Assembly: GCF_049546785.1 (NCBI RefSeq)
Contig: NZ_JBMWAN010000004.1
Coordinates: 310,001-374,000 of the forward strand
DNA: 64,000 bases
Origin: Nitrospira_D sp035465795
GTDB taxonomy: Bacteria; Nitrospirota; Nitrospiria; Nitrospirales; Nitrospiraceae
Direction: 5' to 3'
Shown here: positions 9,218 to 16,951 of the stretch, piece by piece
Numbering within the stretch: position 1 is the first letter of the stretch
Layout of the letters: each line of letters begins with the position of its first letter
The notes under the pieces: generated by a model
Told to the model about the DNA's origin: nothing
What the model saw: only the letters and a program-made list of their open reading frames with translations
Databases searched by the model: none
Program-made: the position numbers and the translations under genes

Positions 9218-10099
9218 CTAGATTCGCTCTTCCAACCCCTGCCGTTCGTGAATCCCCGGCCAGGTGGGCAACGCTCGCGCTTCGTCCTCCACAGCCTCCG
9301 GCTGGGATCCCTCGTCTTCTTCCTGCGCAAGCAGGTCCTCCCACAGCAGCTGACGGCCGTCGCTCTCAAACATGCGGATCCGGAAATCATACGACGGATG
9401 GGACCCGCTCACATCGCACCCCGTGGCCACATACCGGTTGGCAATGCGCTCAGCGCGGGGGCGGCTGCCGGTCGAGAACTCGTCCTGCCACATCAACCCG
9501 CCCGTCACCGGATCGAGGGCCCGCAGGAGGAACAAGGGAACGGAGGCGTCGGAGGGCGAATCCGCGATCCTCGTCACCCTCGCCGGACGGGGCACAACCG
9601 TCGATACAAATTGGCCCGGGCTCGCCGCGCCCCGCGGTGTGAGGTTCAAATTACCTTCCCACTGAAACTTCCCGGTTTTGGCGTCATACACACGCAGGAC
9701 AAAATTTGAAAGGTCCGTCGCGCCCGGTCCTACGCCTCCGGCAAAAATCCGCTCGTCCGGCCGCGGCCCCTTGGCGATGCCCTCCTCCTTCACATCCAAT
9801 TCATAGGTCTCGTCGGACAAAACCTCTCCGGTCTCGGCATTGTATGTCTTTACTGTGATGGTCGATACGTCACCGATCTGATGGCCGAACCCTGCCGCCA
9901 CAATCGCCCCTTTACCTCCGTCATTCCCGGCCCAGGCGAAGGCGGGCCATATCAGGCACCCTCCAAGAAGCCAGGCCAGAGACTTGATGGGACAACGCAG
10001 TCGACGCGAGGAGTGGCGGCGTCTCGTGACCTGCACTTTGGGGGACATCCCGCCGATCAAGGATTGAATGAACCGGGTGATCCAGGGAAAGAATGGCAT
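9218..10099 (-). CDS. Exported protein of unknown function
   Basis: 293 residues; GGAGG lies five bases before the ATG. A long basic N-region precedes a hydrophobic stretch (SLAWLLGGCLIWPAFAWA) that ends in a signal-peptidase-like AWA-G site, so the mature protein is periplasmic or secreted. The rest repeats strand-like units of the type VKTYNAETGEVLSDETYEL and LRVYDAKTGKFQWEGNL, reminiscent of PQQ/WD-like beta blades, but only three or four such units are present. The tail is acidic. No enzyme motif recognised. Confidence 0.6.
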   Translation of the reverse strand: MPFFPWITRFIQSLIGGMSPKVQVTRRRHSSRRLRCPIKSLAWLLGGCLIWPAFAWAGNDGGKGAIVAAGFGHQIGDVSTITVKTYNAETGEVLSDETYELDVKEEGIAKGPRPDERIFAGGVGPGATDLSNFVLRVYDAKTGKFQWEGNLNLTPRGAASPGQFVSTVVPRPARVTRIADSPSDASVPLFLLRALDPVTGGLMWQDEFSTGSRPRAERIANRYVATGCDVSGSHPSYDFRIRMFESDGRQLLWEDLLAQEEDEGSQPEAVEDEARALPTWPGIHERQGLEERI

Positions 10100-10242
10100 G
10101 AGCCCCTCCGTGATGTTGAGGCATTCTGCCTGCGAGATCTCTCAGCGGTAAATTCCCCACTGTGGGAAGACGCCCCCCCGAAATGAGGGGGGAGGGTCGG
10201 AGGCGACCAGGGAAGGCAGGAAAGACAGCTCAGATTCTACGT

Positions 10243-10662
10243 CTATAGGCGTGAATCAGGCGGTACGACCGAGCCGAAAAACCGGTACCGGTACCTGGCG
10301 ACCCACCCATAGACCCGTCCGGCCAACGCCCTCACGAAGGCCCAGCGCAGAATCCACCGCAGAACCCTCCCGCCGGGAAGCCCGGGAAGCAGCGGAAGGA
10401 AGGCATTGAGCCCTTGCGACACCTCCCCTGACGGGTGCACCAGAAAAGCCATCGCGGGGGGCCCCGGTCGATACCGATCCCCCAGGACTCCGGCTGCTTC
10501 TTCACTCTCGTAGGGAATCATGCGCAGGCCCGACCCGGCCTCACCCAGACCGGCTCGATCCAGTCCATGCTTGGCCGTGACACAGAGCCGGCAACGCCCA
10601 TCGTAAATGAGCAGACTGGGATGCCGAGGGTCCAAGGGGCAGGGAAGCGGAGGATCCGTCAT
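10243..10662 (-). CDS. DCC-family thiol-disulfide oxidoreductase-like protein (DUF393)
   Basis: 139 residues. Near the N-terminus is IYDGRCRLCVTAKHGL, the D-G-x-C-x-x-C motif of the DCC/DUF393 family, a thioredoxin-like fold. Further on, AFLVHPSGEV and WILRWAFVRALAGRVYGWVARYRYRFFG match the family's C-terminal helix. A redox role is assumed from the two cysteines; no partner is known. It is transcribed away from the small membrane protein gene at 10744. Confidence 0.8.
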   Translation of the reverse strand: MTDPPLPCPLDPRHPSLLIYDGRCRLCVTAKHGLDRAGLGEAGSGLRMIPYESEEAAGVLGDRYRPGPPAMAFLVHPSGEVSQGLNAFLPLLPGLPGGRVLRWILRWAFVRALAGRVYGWVARYRYRFFGSVVPPDSRL

Positions 10663-10708
10663 GATGAGTGCAGGCTACCATCCGGCAAATCGACCGCTCA
10701 AGCAGCCA

Positions 10709-10737
10709 TTGCCGATGTCCCAGGACCAGGCTATAGT
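10709..10737 (+). promoter_or_regulatory. Promoter for a probably leaderless message
   Basis: -35 TTGCCG (10709-10714), 17-base spacer, -10 TATAGT (10732-10737). Only six bases separate the -10 from the ATG at 10744, so transcription should begin at or next to the start codon. Confidence 0.55.
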
Positions 10738-10743
10738 GCCGGC

Positions 10744-11166
10744 ATGACACGCCCATGGGGATTGCTCGCCAGCCTGATCGGTCTCATCGCCGTCGGAGTC
10801 GCGACGCTCTTTGTTTTGCAGAATCAGCCGGGACAGCCGGAACCAAGCGGCCTCTGGGTCGGATTTCTGATCGGCATTCCGATTGGACTGGTGGTGACAG
10901 TCCGGCTGGGATTTCGATGGGCCCTGATGGCAAGCGTGATCTATAGCACCGTCGGGCTGGCGCTCGACCTGTCGACGATGGTGCAGGTGATCACCAAAGA
11001 CCAGCCGACGCTGGCCATGCTGGCGACGAGCGGATTCAGCGGGCTGTTGAACTTCCTCGTGATCGCGTTCGGCGGGCGCGCGTTCCTGGACGTTTCCCTG
11101 GCGCCACCGCCTCCAGGATCCCGTCCTCCCAGTCCTCCGTCCCCCGCTTCAGACGCAACACCTTGA
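10744..11166 (+). CDS. Small integral membrane protein, unknown
   Basis: 140 residues from MTRPWGLLASLIGL; the start is placed here because the promoter -10 lies six bases upstream. Three to four hydrophobic segments are visible: residues of about 5-25, 35-55 (LWVGFLIGIPIGLVVTV), 60-80 and 95-120 (FSGLLNFLVIAFGGRAFL). The C-terminus is a proline-rich tail. The last 130 bases overlap the 3' end of the convergent methyltransferase gene, so one of the two tails may be shorter than annotated in related strains. No family recognised. Confidence 0.6.
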   Translation: MTRPWGLLASLIGLIAVGVATLFVLQNQPGQPEPSGLWVGFLIGIPIGLVVTVRLGFRWALMASVIYSTVGLALDLSTMVQVITKDQPTLAMLATSGFSGLLNFLVIAFGGRAFLDVSLAPPPPGSRPPSPPSPASDATP

Positions 11167-12118
11167 CCCGTCCAAACCCGGCGTCTTTCAGCCAGTTCGT
11201 CGTGTCCGCCGCCGAATAGGTGTTCCCTTCTTCCGTGAACAGCAGCATGGAGACCGCAAAGAGACTCGCGTCGGGGGGATTGAGTCCCTCGCGATCGTGC
11301 AAAAAGGCATCCTGGATCAGGAGGCGGCCGCCGGGATTGAGCGCCGCCAACGCCCGCCCGAAAATCGCCCGGTTCATCTCCGGCGAATAGATGTGCAGCA
11401 CGTTCGAATACCAGATGATATCGTAGGTGCCTGTAATAGATTCATGAGTGAAGTCGAGCGGCACATAGCTGAGCCGGGCTCCGGCTTTGTGCGTGGCGGC
11501 AATTTGCCTGGCAACCTCCAGCGCGGCCGGACGGTCCCCCACGGCTGCGCGCAACCCAGGATTCTTAGCAAGAAACGCCAGCGCGTAGGTGCCGGGTCCG
11601 CCACCGAGATCCAGAAGGGTGGCGGCTCCGCGTAAGTCCATCTGCGCCGCAATCTTCGGCGCGGTTTCAAGCGTCCGATGATGCATCGCCCAGGTAAACC
11701 GCCTCCGGTAATCCGGCTCTTCCGGCTCGTCATGATCCAGCGGGCGCCCGGTTCGCACAGACTCGTCCAGGCGGCACCAGTCCTTCCAATGACTCTTGAT
11801 GAGATCGAGATAATCGCCCCGATAGGCCGCATGCCCGGCATTCAAGGCGGTCGCGCCCAGCCGGCTGTTCCGGTATGACTCGCCCTGTTTGACCAGGACA
11901 CCGGCCATCGCCAGATTGCGGCACAGGATGGAGAGCCCACGCTCGCTCACGGCAAGCTTTTTGGCCAACTGCGGGATCGTCCAGCGCCGCTCCCCGATGA
12001 CCGTACACAGGTCCAGATCCAGGGCTGCCAGGAGAATACGCGGCAGCCGATAGGCCGAGACCGCATCGCGAAATTCCTCGAACGTCGTGAGAGGCGTGAA
12101 CTTCGAACGTTCGCTCAT
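11036..12118 (-). CDS. SAM-dependent O-methyltransferase-like protein
   Basis: 360 residues from the ATG at 12118, which overlaps the TGA of the upstream gene (ATGA), a strong reason for this start. An N-terminal winged-helix dimerisation region (TIPQLAKKLAVSERGLSILCRNLAMAGVL) is followed by the SAM-binding motif LLDLGGGPGTYALAFLA and by LNPGGRLLIQDAFL. This is the layout of acetylserotonin/hydroxyneurosporene-type O-methyltransferases. The acceptor is unknown. The last residues are a basic tail lying in the overlap with the convergent gene. Confidence 0.8.
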   Translation of the reverse strand: MSERSKFTPLTTFEEFRDAVSAYRLPRILLAALDLDLCTVIGERRWTIPQLAKKLAVSERGLSILCRNLAMAGVLVKQGESYRNSRLGATALNAGHAAYRGDYLDLIKSHWKDWCRLDESVRTGRPLDHDEPEEPDYRRRFTWAMHHRTLETAPKIAAQMDLRGAATLLDLGGGPGTYALAFLAKNPGLRAAVGDRPAALEVARQIAATHKAGARLSYVPLDFTHESITGTYDIIWYSNVLHIYSPEMNRAIFGRALAALNPGGRLLIQDAFLHDREGLNPPDASLFAVSMLLFTEEGNTYSAADTTNWLKDAGFGRVKVLRLKRGTEDWEDGILEAVAPGKRPGTRARRTRSRGSSTAR

Positions 12119-12552
12119 CCTGATCGTCCGATCGTCCGCACGCACCATGTGGTGAGGGAATGCACCGCGGCGGGGTTTGTGATATCGACCGTGCGTTCGA
12201 ACGTCACGGCCACAAAGTCATCGTTCATGTCCGTCTGCTCTGAAAACCCTGACTGTAAGAGTAGTTGGCGGTATTTCGAGACGGCAGGCTGGATAAAGTA
12301 CTTGGCCTGCTTGGCCAATTCGTCTGTCCCCAGATCCTCGGTGGTCCCGTCCGACATCAGGCTTTTGACATCGTCCATGGCGATCCCGTACTGGCAGAGC
12401 ACCCGCCCGTCCGGCGTCAATTCGTACAACCAGCCGTCGGAACCGAGATCCATCGTCAACGGTCCGCCCGGCTCCAACTCAGCGAGTTGGGGGAAGGCCT
12501 GACAGAGCGACTGTTTGAGCGGCGTCCATGAGGACGAGACTGGATCGGTCAT
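12115..12552 (-). CDS. Conserved small protein, unknown
   Basis: 145 residues, flanked by four-base overlaps on both sides (stop at 12115 with the methyltransferase start, start at 12552 with the stop of the TPR gene). Acidic, soluble, no signal peptide; a region reading DGWLYELTPDGRVLCQYGI looks like a small beta sheet. The tight coupling suggests one operon of TPR protein, this protein and methyltransferase. No function can be assigned. Confidence 0.7.
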   Translation of the reverse strand: MTDPVSSSWTPLKQSLCQAFPQLAELEPGGPLTMDLGSDGWLYELTPDGRVLCQYGIAMDDVKSLMSDGTTEDLGTDELAKQAKYFIQPAVSKYRQLLLQSGFSEQTDMNDDFVAVTFERTVDITNPAAVHSLTTWCVRTIGRSG

Positions 12553-13373
12553 GCGTGGGTCTCTCGACGGGAAGCAGGCGTGGCCGAACCATTTAACCGG
12601 GCCCGCAGCGCCGCCAGGCGTTTGGTGTTTTCTTCCAGCTTGGGAAGCTCATACTTGCGGTCCATATAGACCACCTGATCGAGCAGGTCGGCGGCTTCCT
12701 GCAAGCGGCCCATCTCCTCATAACACTGCGCCAGCACATACCGTGCGCCGCCGGCGCGCAGTTCGTCGCGCGATCGCTCGGCGATGGACTGGCTTGTCTG
12801 GCAACAGGCAATGGCATCGTCGTACCGTTGTTGAATCAGGAAGGTCCGGCCGATCATGCGCCAGGCATCCGCCACCCCGCCCTGATTGCCCAGACGTCTC
12901 ATCAACACGAGCGAATGCTCGTAATGCTGGATCGCCTGATCGAATTGCCCCGTCTCCCGCGCGACCAGCCCGAGGTCGGAAAACAGCACCGCCTTCCCCG
13001 CTTCATCATGCGCCTTGGTCATGAGATCCAACGCTTCCAGGTAGTAGGCGCGTGCGCGATCCCACTCCCCGGCATCGGCCCGGAGATTGCCTAAATTCGC
13101 CAGCGTGGTCCCGATCCCCTTTTCATCCCCGAGGATCTTCTGCAATTCCAGCACTTCCTGATAATAGGCTTGCGCCGATTCGCGCCGGCCGCTGACCGCG
13201 CAGATATTGCCGAGATTGCCCAGCGTCGCGGCCATCGCCCGCTGATCGCCGGTCAGCCGGTCGCATTCGAGCGCCTTGGCATAACAGGTGTACGCATCCG
13301 TGTAGAACCCGCGTGAAAAATGCTCGTTCCCCTGGCGGTTCAATTCTTCTGAGAGACCGTTTCGTAACGCCAT
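12549..13373 (-). CDS. Tetratricopeptide repeat protein
   Basis: 274 residues made of about six TPR units, for example ANLGNLRADAGEWDRARAYY followed by LEALDLMTKAHDEAGKAVLF. No signal peptide, so cytoplasmic. It probably works as a protein interaction scaffold. Its stop overlaps the next gene by four bases. The C-terminal 25 residues are basic and not repeat-like. Confidence 0.85.
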   Translation of the reverse strand: MALRNGLSEELNRQGNEHFSRGFYTDAYTCYAKALECDRLTGDQRAMAATLGNLGNICAVSGRRESAQAYYQEVLELQKILGDEKGIGTTLANLGNLRADAGEWDRARAYYLEALDLMTKAHDEAGKAVLFSDLGLVARETGQFDQAIQHYEHSLVLMRRLGNQGGVADAWRMIGRTFLIQQRYDDAIACCQTSQSIAERSRDELRAGGARYVLAQCYEEMGRLQEAADLLDQVVYMDRKYELPKLEENTKRLAALRARLNGSATPASRRETHA

Positions 13374-13385
13374 GCGACGAGCCCT

Positions 13386-13979
13386 TTACTGAAGCGCCTG
13401 TTCCACGACCGATTTCGCACCGCTCATGATCGACGTGCCGTCCCCGACGATCACCGCGTCGAACTGATACTTGAGCAGCCGGCGCAACCCCTCTTTCGCC
13501 TTCTCACGATCCGCGTATTTCTCCGCCGGCAACATCGACAAGGCGCCGGCCGGCTTGCCGATCAGCGCATCGCCGAGAATCAGCGCCCCCTTGCCCTGCG
13601 GGATGAAGAGCGCCGACTCGCCGGGAGACTTCTGATCCTTCAGATGGATCACCCAAATGCCGCCGGGGAGCAGTTCCTGATCCTTGAACGTTTTGGTCGG
13701 CTGTAATTCCATCTGCGCCGCGTCGGCCTCCGGCACAAACACCTGACACTTGAATTCCGTCCGGACCGTCGCCGCCTCGCGCACATGGTCGCGGTTGGTC
13801 ACGATGAGATAATCCACCGGCCCGTTTCTGCGAATGAAGGTGCCGGCCTCCGCGGTCATGGGAGGCGGATCGACGAGAATCTTATGCTCGCCCACCGTGA
13901 GAAACAGACCGTTGAAGTCGAGCTGTTTCTCATCGGAAAACCAGGACCACTGCCAGACGCCGGGTAGAAGGGGCTTCAT
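13386..13979 (-). CDS. Metallo-beta-lactamase-fold-like protein lacking metal ligands
   Basis: 197 residues from the ATG at 13979 (MKPLLPGVWQWSWFSDEKQL), preferred because AGGA lies nine bases upstream; starts up to 42 bases earlier are possible. The strand order (FNGLFLTVGEHKILVDPPPM, then DYLIVTNRDHVREA, then LILGDALIGKP, then DAVIVGDGTSIM) follows the MBL fold. Where an active member has HxHxDH, this protein has TNRDH with only the Asp and last His kept. It is therefore probably not a zinc hydrolase of the usual type. The role is unknown. Confidence 0.6.
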   Translation of the reverse strand: MKPLLPGVWQWSWFSDEKQLDFNGLFLTVGEHKILVDPPPMTAEAGTFIRRNGPVDYLIVTNRDHVREAATVRTEFKCQVFVPEADAAQMELQPTKTFKDQELLPGGIWVIHLKDQKSPGESALFIPQGKGALILGDALIGKPAGALSMLPAEKYADREKAKEGLRRLLKYQFDAVIVGDGTSIMSGAKSVVEQALQ

Positions 13980-14083
13980 ACCGATCGTCCTGCAAGCCAT
14001 ACGAGACTCGCCCGAGAGCATTCGTTCATCTTCATGCGCATCGCGTTCCCGCCTTTCACGCTTGTCCCGCTCATCGCGCTGTT

Positions 14084-14323
14084 TCAGAGACCCGCGACCG
14101 CGTCTTTGACGGTCTTGGTGACTTTGGCGAGAATGCCGGCTTCGTTGGGAAGGTCCAGGATGTCGTCTTCCGGCACGGTAATAAATTTGCGGTTCGGCCC
14201 CTTGGTGAGCGAGATCAGAAACATGCTGTTCGACGGCGTGACGGGAATCACGACCTGTACGGCCCCGTCCACCCCCTTCACCAGATCCAGGAATTTCTGC
14301 TTGCCGGCTTCCATTTCATCCAT
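14084..14323 (-). CDS. Small conserved protein, unknown
   Basis: 79 residues (MDEMEAGKQKFLDLVKGVDG) with GGGAG six bases before the ATG. Soluble, alternating strand and helix; it contains ISLTKGPNRKFITVPEDDIL. No family recognised. It lies between the MBL-like gene and a palindromic repeat. Confidence 0.65.
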   Translation of the reverse strand: MDEMEAGKQKFLDLVKGVDGAVQVVIPVTPSNSMFLISLTKGPNRKFITVPEDDILDLPNEAGILAKVTKTVKDAVAGL

Positions 14324-14345
14324 TCTGTTCTCCCCTCACCCACCC

Positions 14346-14440
14346 GGCGTGGCGACCAGGGCATCCCGGGATGCGCGCGTCGAACGAGCACCGCGTCATC
14401 GTGCGCGTTCCACACACAGCGGGACGCTGGCTGACGCGCC
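14346..14440. repeat. Long palindrome with GAGCACCG core, copy A
   Basis: Outer arms 14346-14368 and 14420-14440 pair imperfectly. The centre has the family core GCGCGCGTCGAACGAGCACCG. The right arm ends three bases from the stop codon of the next minus-strand gene. Related copies are at 20721-20833, 21096-21220 and 25239-25355. Confidence 0.5.
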
Positions 14441-14442
14441 TC

Positions 14443-14976
14443 TTACATCTTATTCCCGCCGCCCGCCAACAACTTTTCAACCTCCGCCGTAATCACGTCC
14501 GCTCCGGCAAGATCCATATTCCCGACCCGTTGCCAGCGGATAATGCCGTTCTGATCGATGACATACACGTTCGGAATGAACTTGCCGCCGCCGTAGAGCT
14601 TATCCGTCACCTTCCCGGGATCGAGCAGATACGGATAGGTCACCTTCACCGGAAAGGCCGACAAAAACTCTCCGACATCCTTCTTGGAATTGCCTGATGA
14701 GTTGACGCCGATGACCGTCACCTCTTTCCCCTTGGTCATCTCCGAGACTTTCTGAAGGGTCGAGCCCTGCATCATGCAGGGATCACAGATATGAAACAGG
14801 CCGAGCACGATGACTTTTCCCTTGTAGGCATCCAGCGACACCGTTTCACCGGTGATCGCGGTCAGCGTAAACGAGGGGGCCTTTTCACCGACCTTGAAGA
14901 ACCCGGCCGCCAGCACGAGGTGCGCGGCAAACACCGGGACCAGCAGTGCACCAAGTATGAATAGGACCCGTTTCAT
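14443..14976 (-). CDS. Exported thioredoxin-like (TlpA/peroxiredoxin-type) protein
   Basis: 177 residues, AGGAGG before the ATG. The signal peptide (RVLFILGALLVPVFAAHLVLA) sends it to the periplasm. The thioredoxin fold shows as KAPSFTLTAITGETVSLDAYKGKVIVLG, the redox motif FHICDPCM (C-x-x-C) and PNVYVIDQNGIIRW. It probably reduces or isomerises disulfides, for example in cytochrome c maturation. The Asp-Pro between the cysteines differs from the usual TlpA CPPC/CxPC. Confidence 0.85.
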   Translation of the reverse strand: MKRVLFILGALLVPVFAAHLVLAAGFFKVGEKAPSFTLTAITGETVSLDAYKGKVIVLGLFHICDPCMMQGSTLQKVSEMTKGKEVTVIGVNSSGNSKKDVGEFLSAFPVKVTYPYLLDPGKVTDKLYGGGKFIPNVYVIDQNGIIRWQRVGNMDLAGADVITAEVEKLLAGGGNKM

Positions 14977-15121
14977 CAGAGCCTCCTTTCTTCCAGAGCC
15001 GTACTCAGTCCTGAGCCCCGAGAACGCGCTCGCAACTCAAACGCAGCACCGGACAGTCAGCACGTCCGCCGTCATCCTAGCACGCGAAAATTTTCAGGGG
15101 CAACCGTGAGGGCGGACGTTT

Positions 15122-15442
15122 TCAGGAAGACGGGGACGCATCGCTCTGATTGAGCATGTCTTGCAATTGAGCCTTGGCATTCCCCTCGAACCGGACGAAC
15201 TCGACGCCGAAGCGGAAGTCTTGTTTCCAGCGGACCGTCGCCATGGCAACGTCGATAGGATTCCGCGCCCCAGTCAGACGGATGTGAATCCGGAGTGTTT
15301 GGCCGACGGCGACATCAAGCGGGCCGTCGATCTCCCCGCCGGTAATCGTCAGATTGCTGAGCATGCCGTCCCCGCTCCCCTGTTCCCCATAGATGGTCAC
15401 GGGGTAGTCCACGCCGATTCGCTCCCGACCTCTTGACTGCAT
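15122..15442 (-). CDS. PilZ-domain protein
   Basis: 106 residues from the ATG at 15442 (MQSRGRERIGVDYPVTIY). The pattern RGRER near the start, then LSNLTITGGEI, corresponds to the PilZ RxxxR and (D/N)xSxxG elements, with Thr in place of Ser. TVRWKQDFRFGVEFVRF is the usual last strand. It may bind cyclic di-GMP, though the second motif is imperfect. It is immediately downstream of purF on the same strand. Confidence 0.75.
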   Translation of the reverse strand: MQSRGRERIGVDYPVTIYGEQGSGDGMLSNLTITGGEIDGPLDVAVGQTLRIHIRLTGARNPIDVAMATVRWKQDFRFGVEFVRFEGNAKAQLQDMLNQSDASPSS

Positions 15443-15496
15443 TCGACTGTCCCTCCCTTGAGGCCGCGAGCAATGGCCCCCTCGCACACCCTCCGC

Positions 15497-16927
15497 TCAG
15501 CGTGACGGCTCAAAGAGACCGAGTTGCAGCTCTTCCGCCCTGGTAAAGGCGATCGGGTACTTCTCCGTGAAGCAGGCGTTGCAATACTGACTCGGCACAC
15601 CGGGGGCCGACTTCAGCATGCCGTCGAGACTGAGATAGGCCAGCGAATCGGCCGTAATGTATTTGCGAATTTCTTCGATCGAATGGTTGGAGGCGATGAG
15701 CTCTTTCTTCGTCGGCGTATCGATGCCGTAAAAACAGGGCGACACGATGGGAGGAGAGCTGATGCGCATATGCACTTCTTTCGCGCCCGCGTTCCGCAGC
15801 ATCTTCACAATCTTCCGGCTGGTCGTGCCCCGAACCAGCGAATCGTCCACCACCACCACGCGCTTCCCGTACAGCACTTCGGGGACCGCGTTCAATTTCA
15901 CCTTCACCCCGAAATGACGGATCGACTGCTCCGGCTCGATGAATGTCCGCCCGACGTAGTGATTGCGAATCAACCCGGTCTCGAAGGGAACCCCGCCGCC
16001 CTCGCTATACCCAAGAGCCGCCGGCACGCCGGAGTCCGGAACCGGAATCACGAGATCGGCCGGCACCCACGACTCCTGCGCAAGCTGGCGCCCCAGCGCC
16101 TTGCGCGTCGCGTACACCGCGTTCGCGCCGAAGATCCGGCTGTCCGGCCTGGCAAAGTACACATACTCGAACACGCACATGGCCGGATCGACCTTGGGAA
16201 AGGGCCGGTGGCTGTCGATGCCCTGGTCGCTGATCACCACCAACTCCCCCGGATCGATTTCACGCACGTACTCGGCATCGAGCAAATCGAAGGCACAGGT
16301 CTCGGATGCAACGACCCAGCTTCCCCGCACGCGCCCGAGGCAGAGCGGCCGCAACCCGTGCGGATCCCGGACCGCGATCAACCCGTTGTCGGTCATCAGG
16401 ACGATCGAAAAGGCGCCCCTCACCTGGTTCAGCGCATCCATCACACGCGCCAGAAACGTGCTGGCGCGGGAATGTGCGATCAGGTGAATGATGACTTCGG
16501 TGTCCGACGTGGATTGAAAGATCGCGCCGTAGGCTTCCAACTCGTTGCGCAGGAACTGCGCGTTGATCAAATTCCCATTGTGCGCGAGGGCGAGATTCCC
16601 GAAGGCGAAGTTGACGATCAGCGGCTGCACATTCTTCAAATCGTTGCCGCCCGAGGTGGAGTAGCGATTATGGCCGATGGCCATGTGACCGGGCAGCTTG
16701 TCCAGCACCGACTTGTGATAAATGTCGGCGACCAGCCCCAGCCCCTTTTGGACCCGGAACTGCTCTCCGTCTCCGGACACGATGCCCGAGGCCTCCTGCC
16801 CGCGATGCTGAAGCGCATACAGGCCCAGATACGTGAGGTTTGCCGCTTCCTCATGGCCGTAAATGCCGAACACGGCGCATTCGTCGTGAAATTTGTCGGG
16901 TGTGATGAGAGGCAATTCTTTCGTCAT
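15497..16927 (-). CDS. purF: Amidophosphoribosyltransferase
   Basis: 476 residues. It catalyses the first step of purine synthesis, PRPP plus glutamine to phosphoribosylamine. The N-terminal nucleophile is Cys17 in FHDECAVFGIYGHEEAANL, so a 16-residue propeptide is expected to be removed. Glutaminase motifs follow (HRGQEASGIVSGDG, GHNRYSTSGG). The PRPP loop is VVVVDDSLVRGTTSRKIV. Cysteines near the C-terminus (SPCFYGIDTPTKKELIA, YCNACFTEKYP) match the Fe-S containing Bacillus-type enzyme. It is the last biosynthetic gene in a minus-strand run that starts with purB. Confidence 0.97.
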   Translation of the reverse strand: MTKELPLITPDKFHDECAVFGIYGHEEAANLTYLGLYALQHRGQEASGIVSGDGEQFRVQKGLGLVADIYHKSVLDKLPGHMAIGHNRYSTSGGNDLKNVQPLIVNFAFGNLALAHNGNLINAQFLRNELEAYGAIFQSTSDTEVIIHLIAHSRASTFLARVMDALNQVRGAFSIVLMTDNGLIAVRDPHGLRPLCLGRVRGSWVVASETCAFDLLDAEYVREIDPGELVVISDQGIDSHRPFPKVDPAMCVFEYVYFARPDSRIFGANAVYATRKALGRQLAQESWVPADLVIPVPDSGVPAALGYSEGGGVPFETGLIRNHYVGRTFIEPEQSIRHFGVKVKLNAVPEVLYGKRVVVVDDSLVRGTTSRKIVKMLRNAGAKEVHMRISSPPIVSPCFYGIDTPTKKELIASNHSIEEIRKYITADSLAYLSLDGMLKSAPGVPSQYCNACFTEKYPIAFTRAEELQLGLFEPSR

Positions 16928-16951
16928 GGTCCTATGAGCCTACGAGCCAGA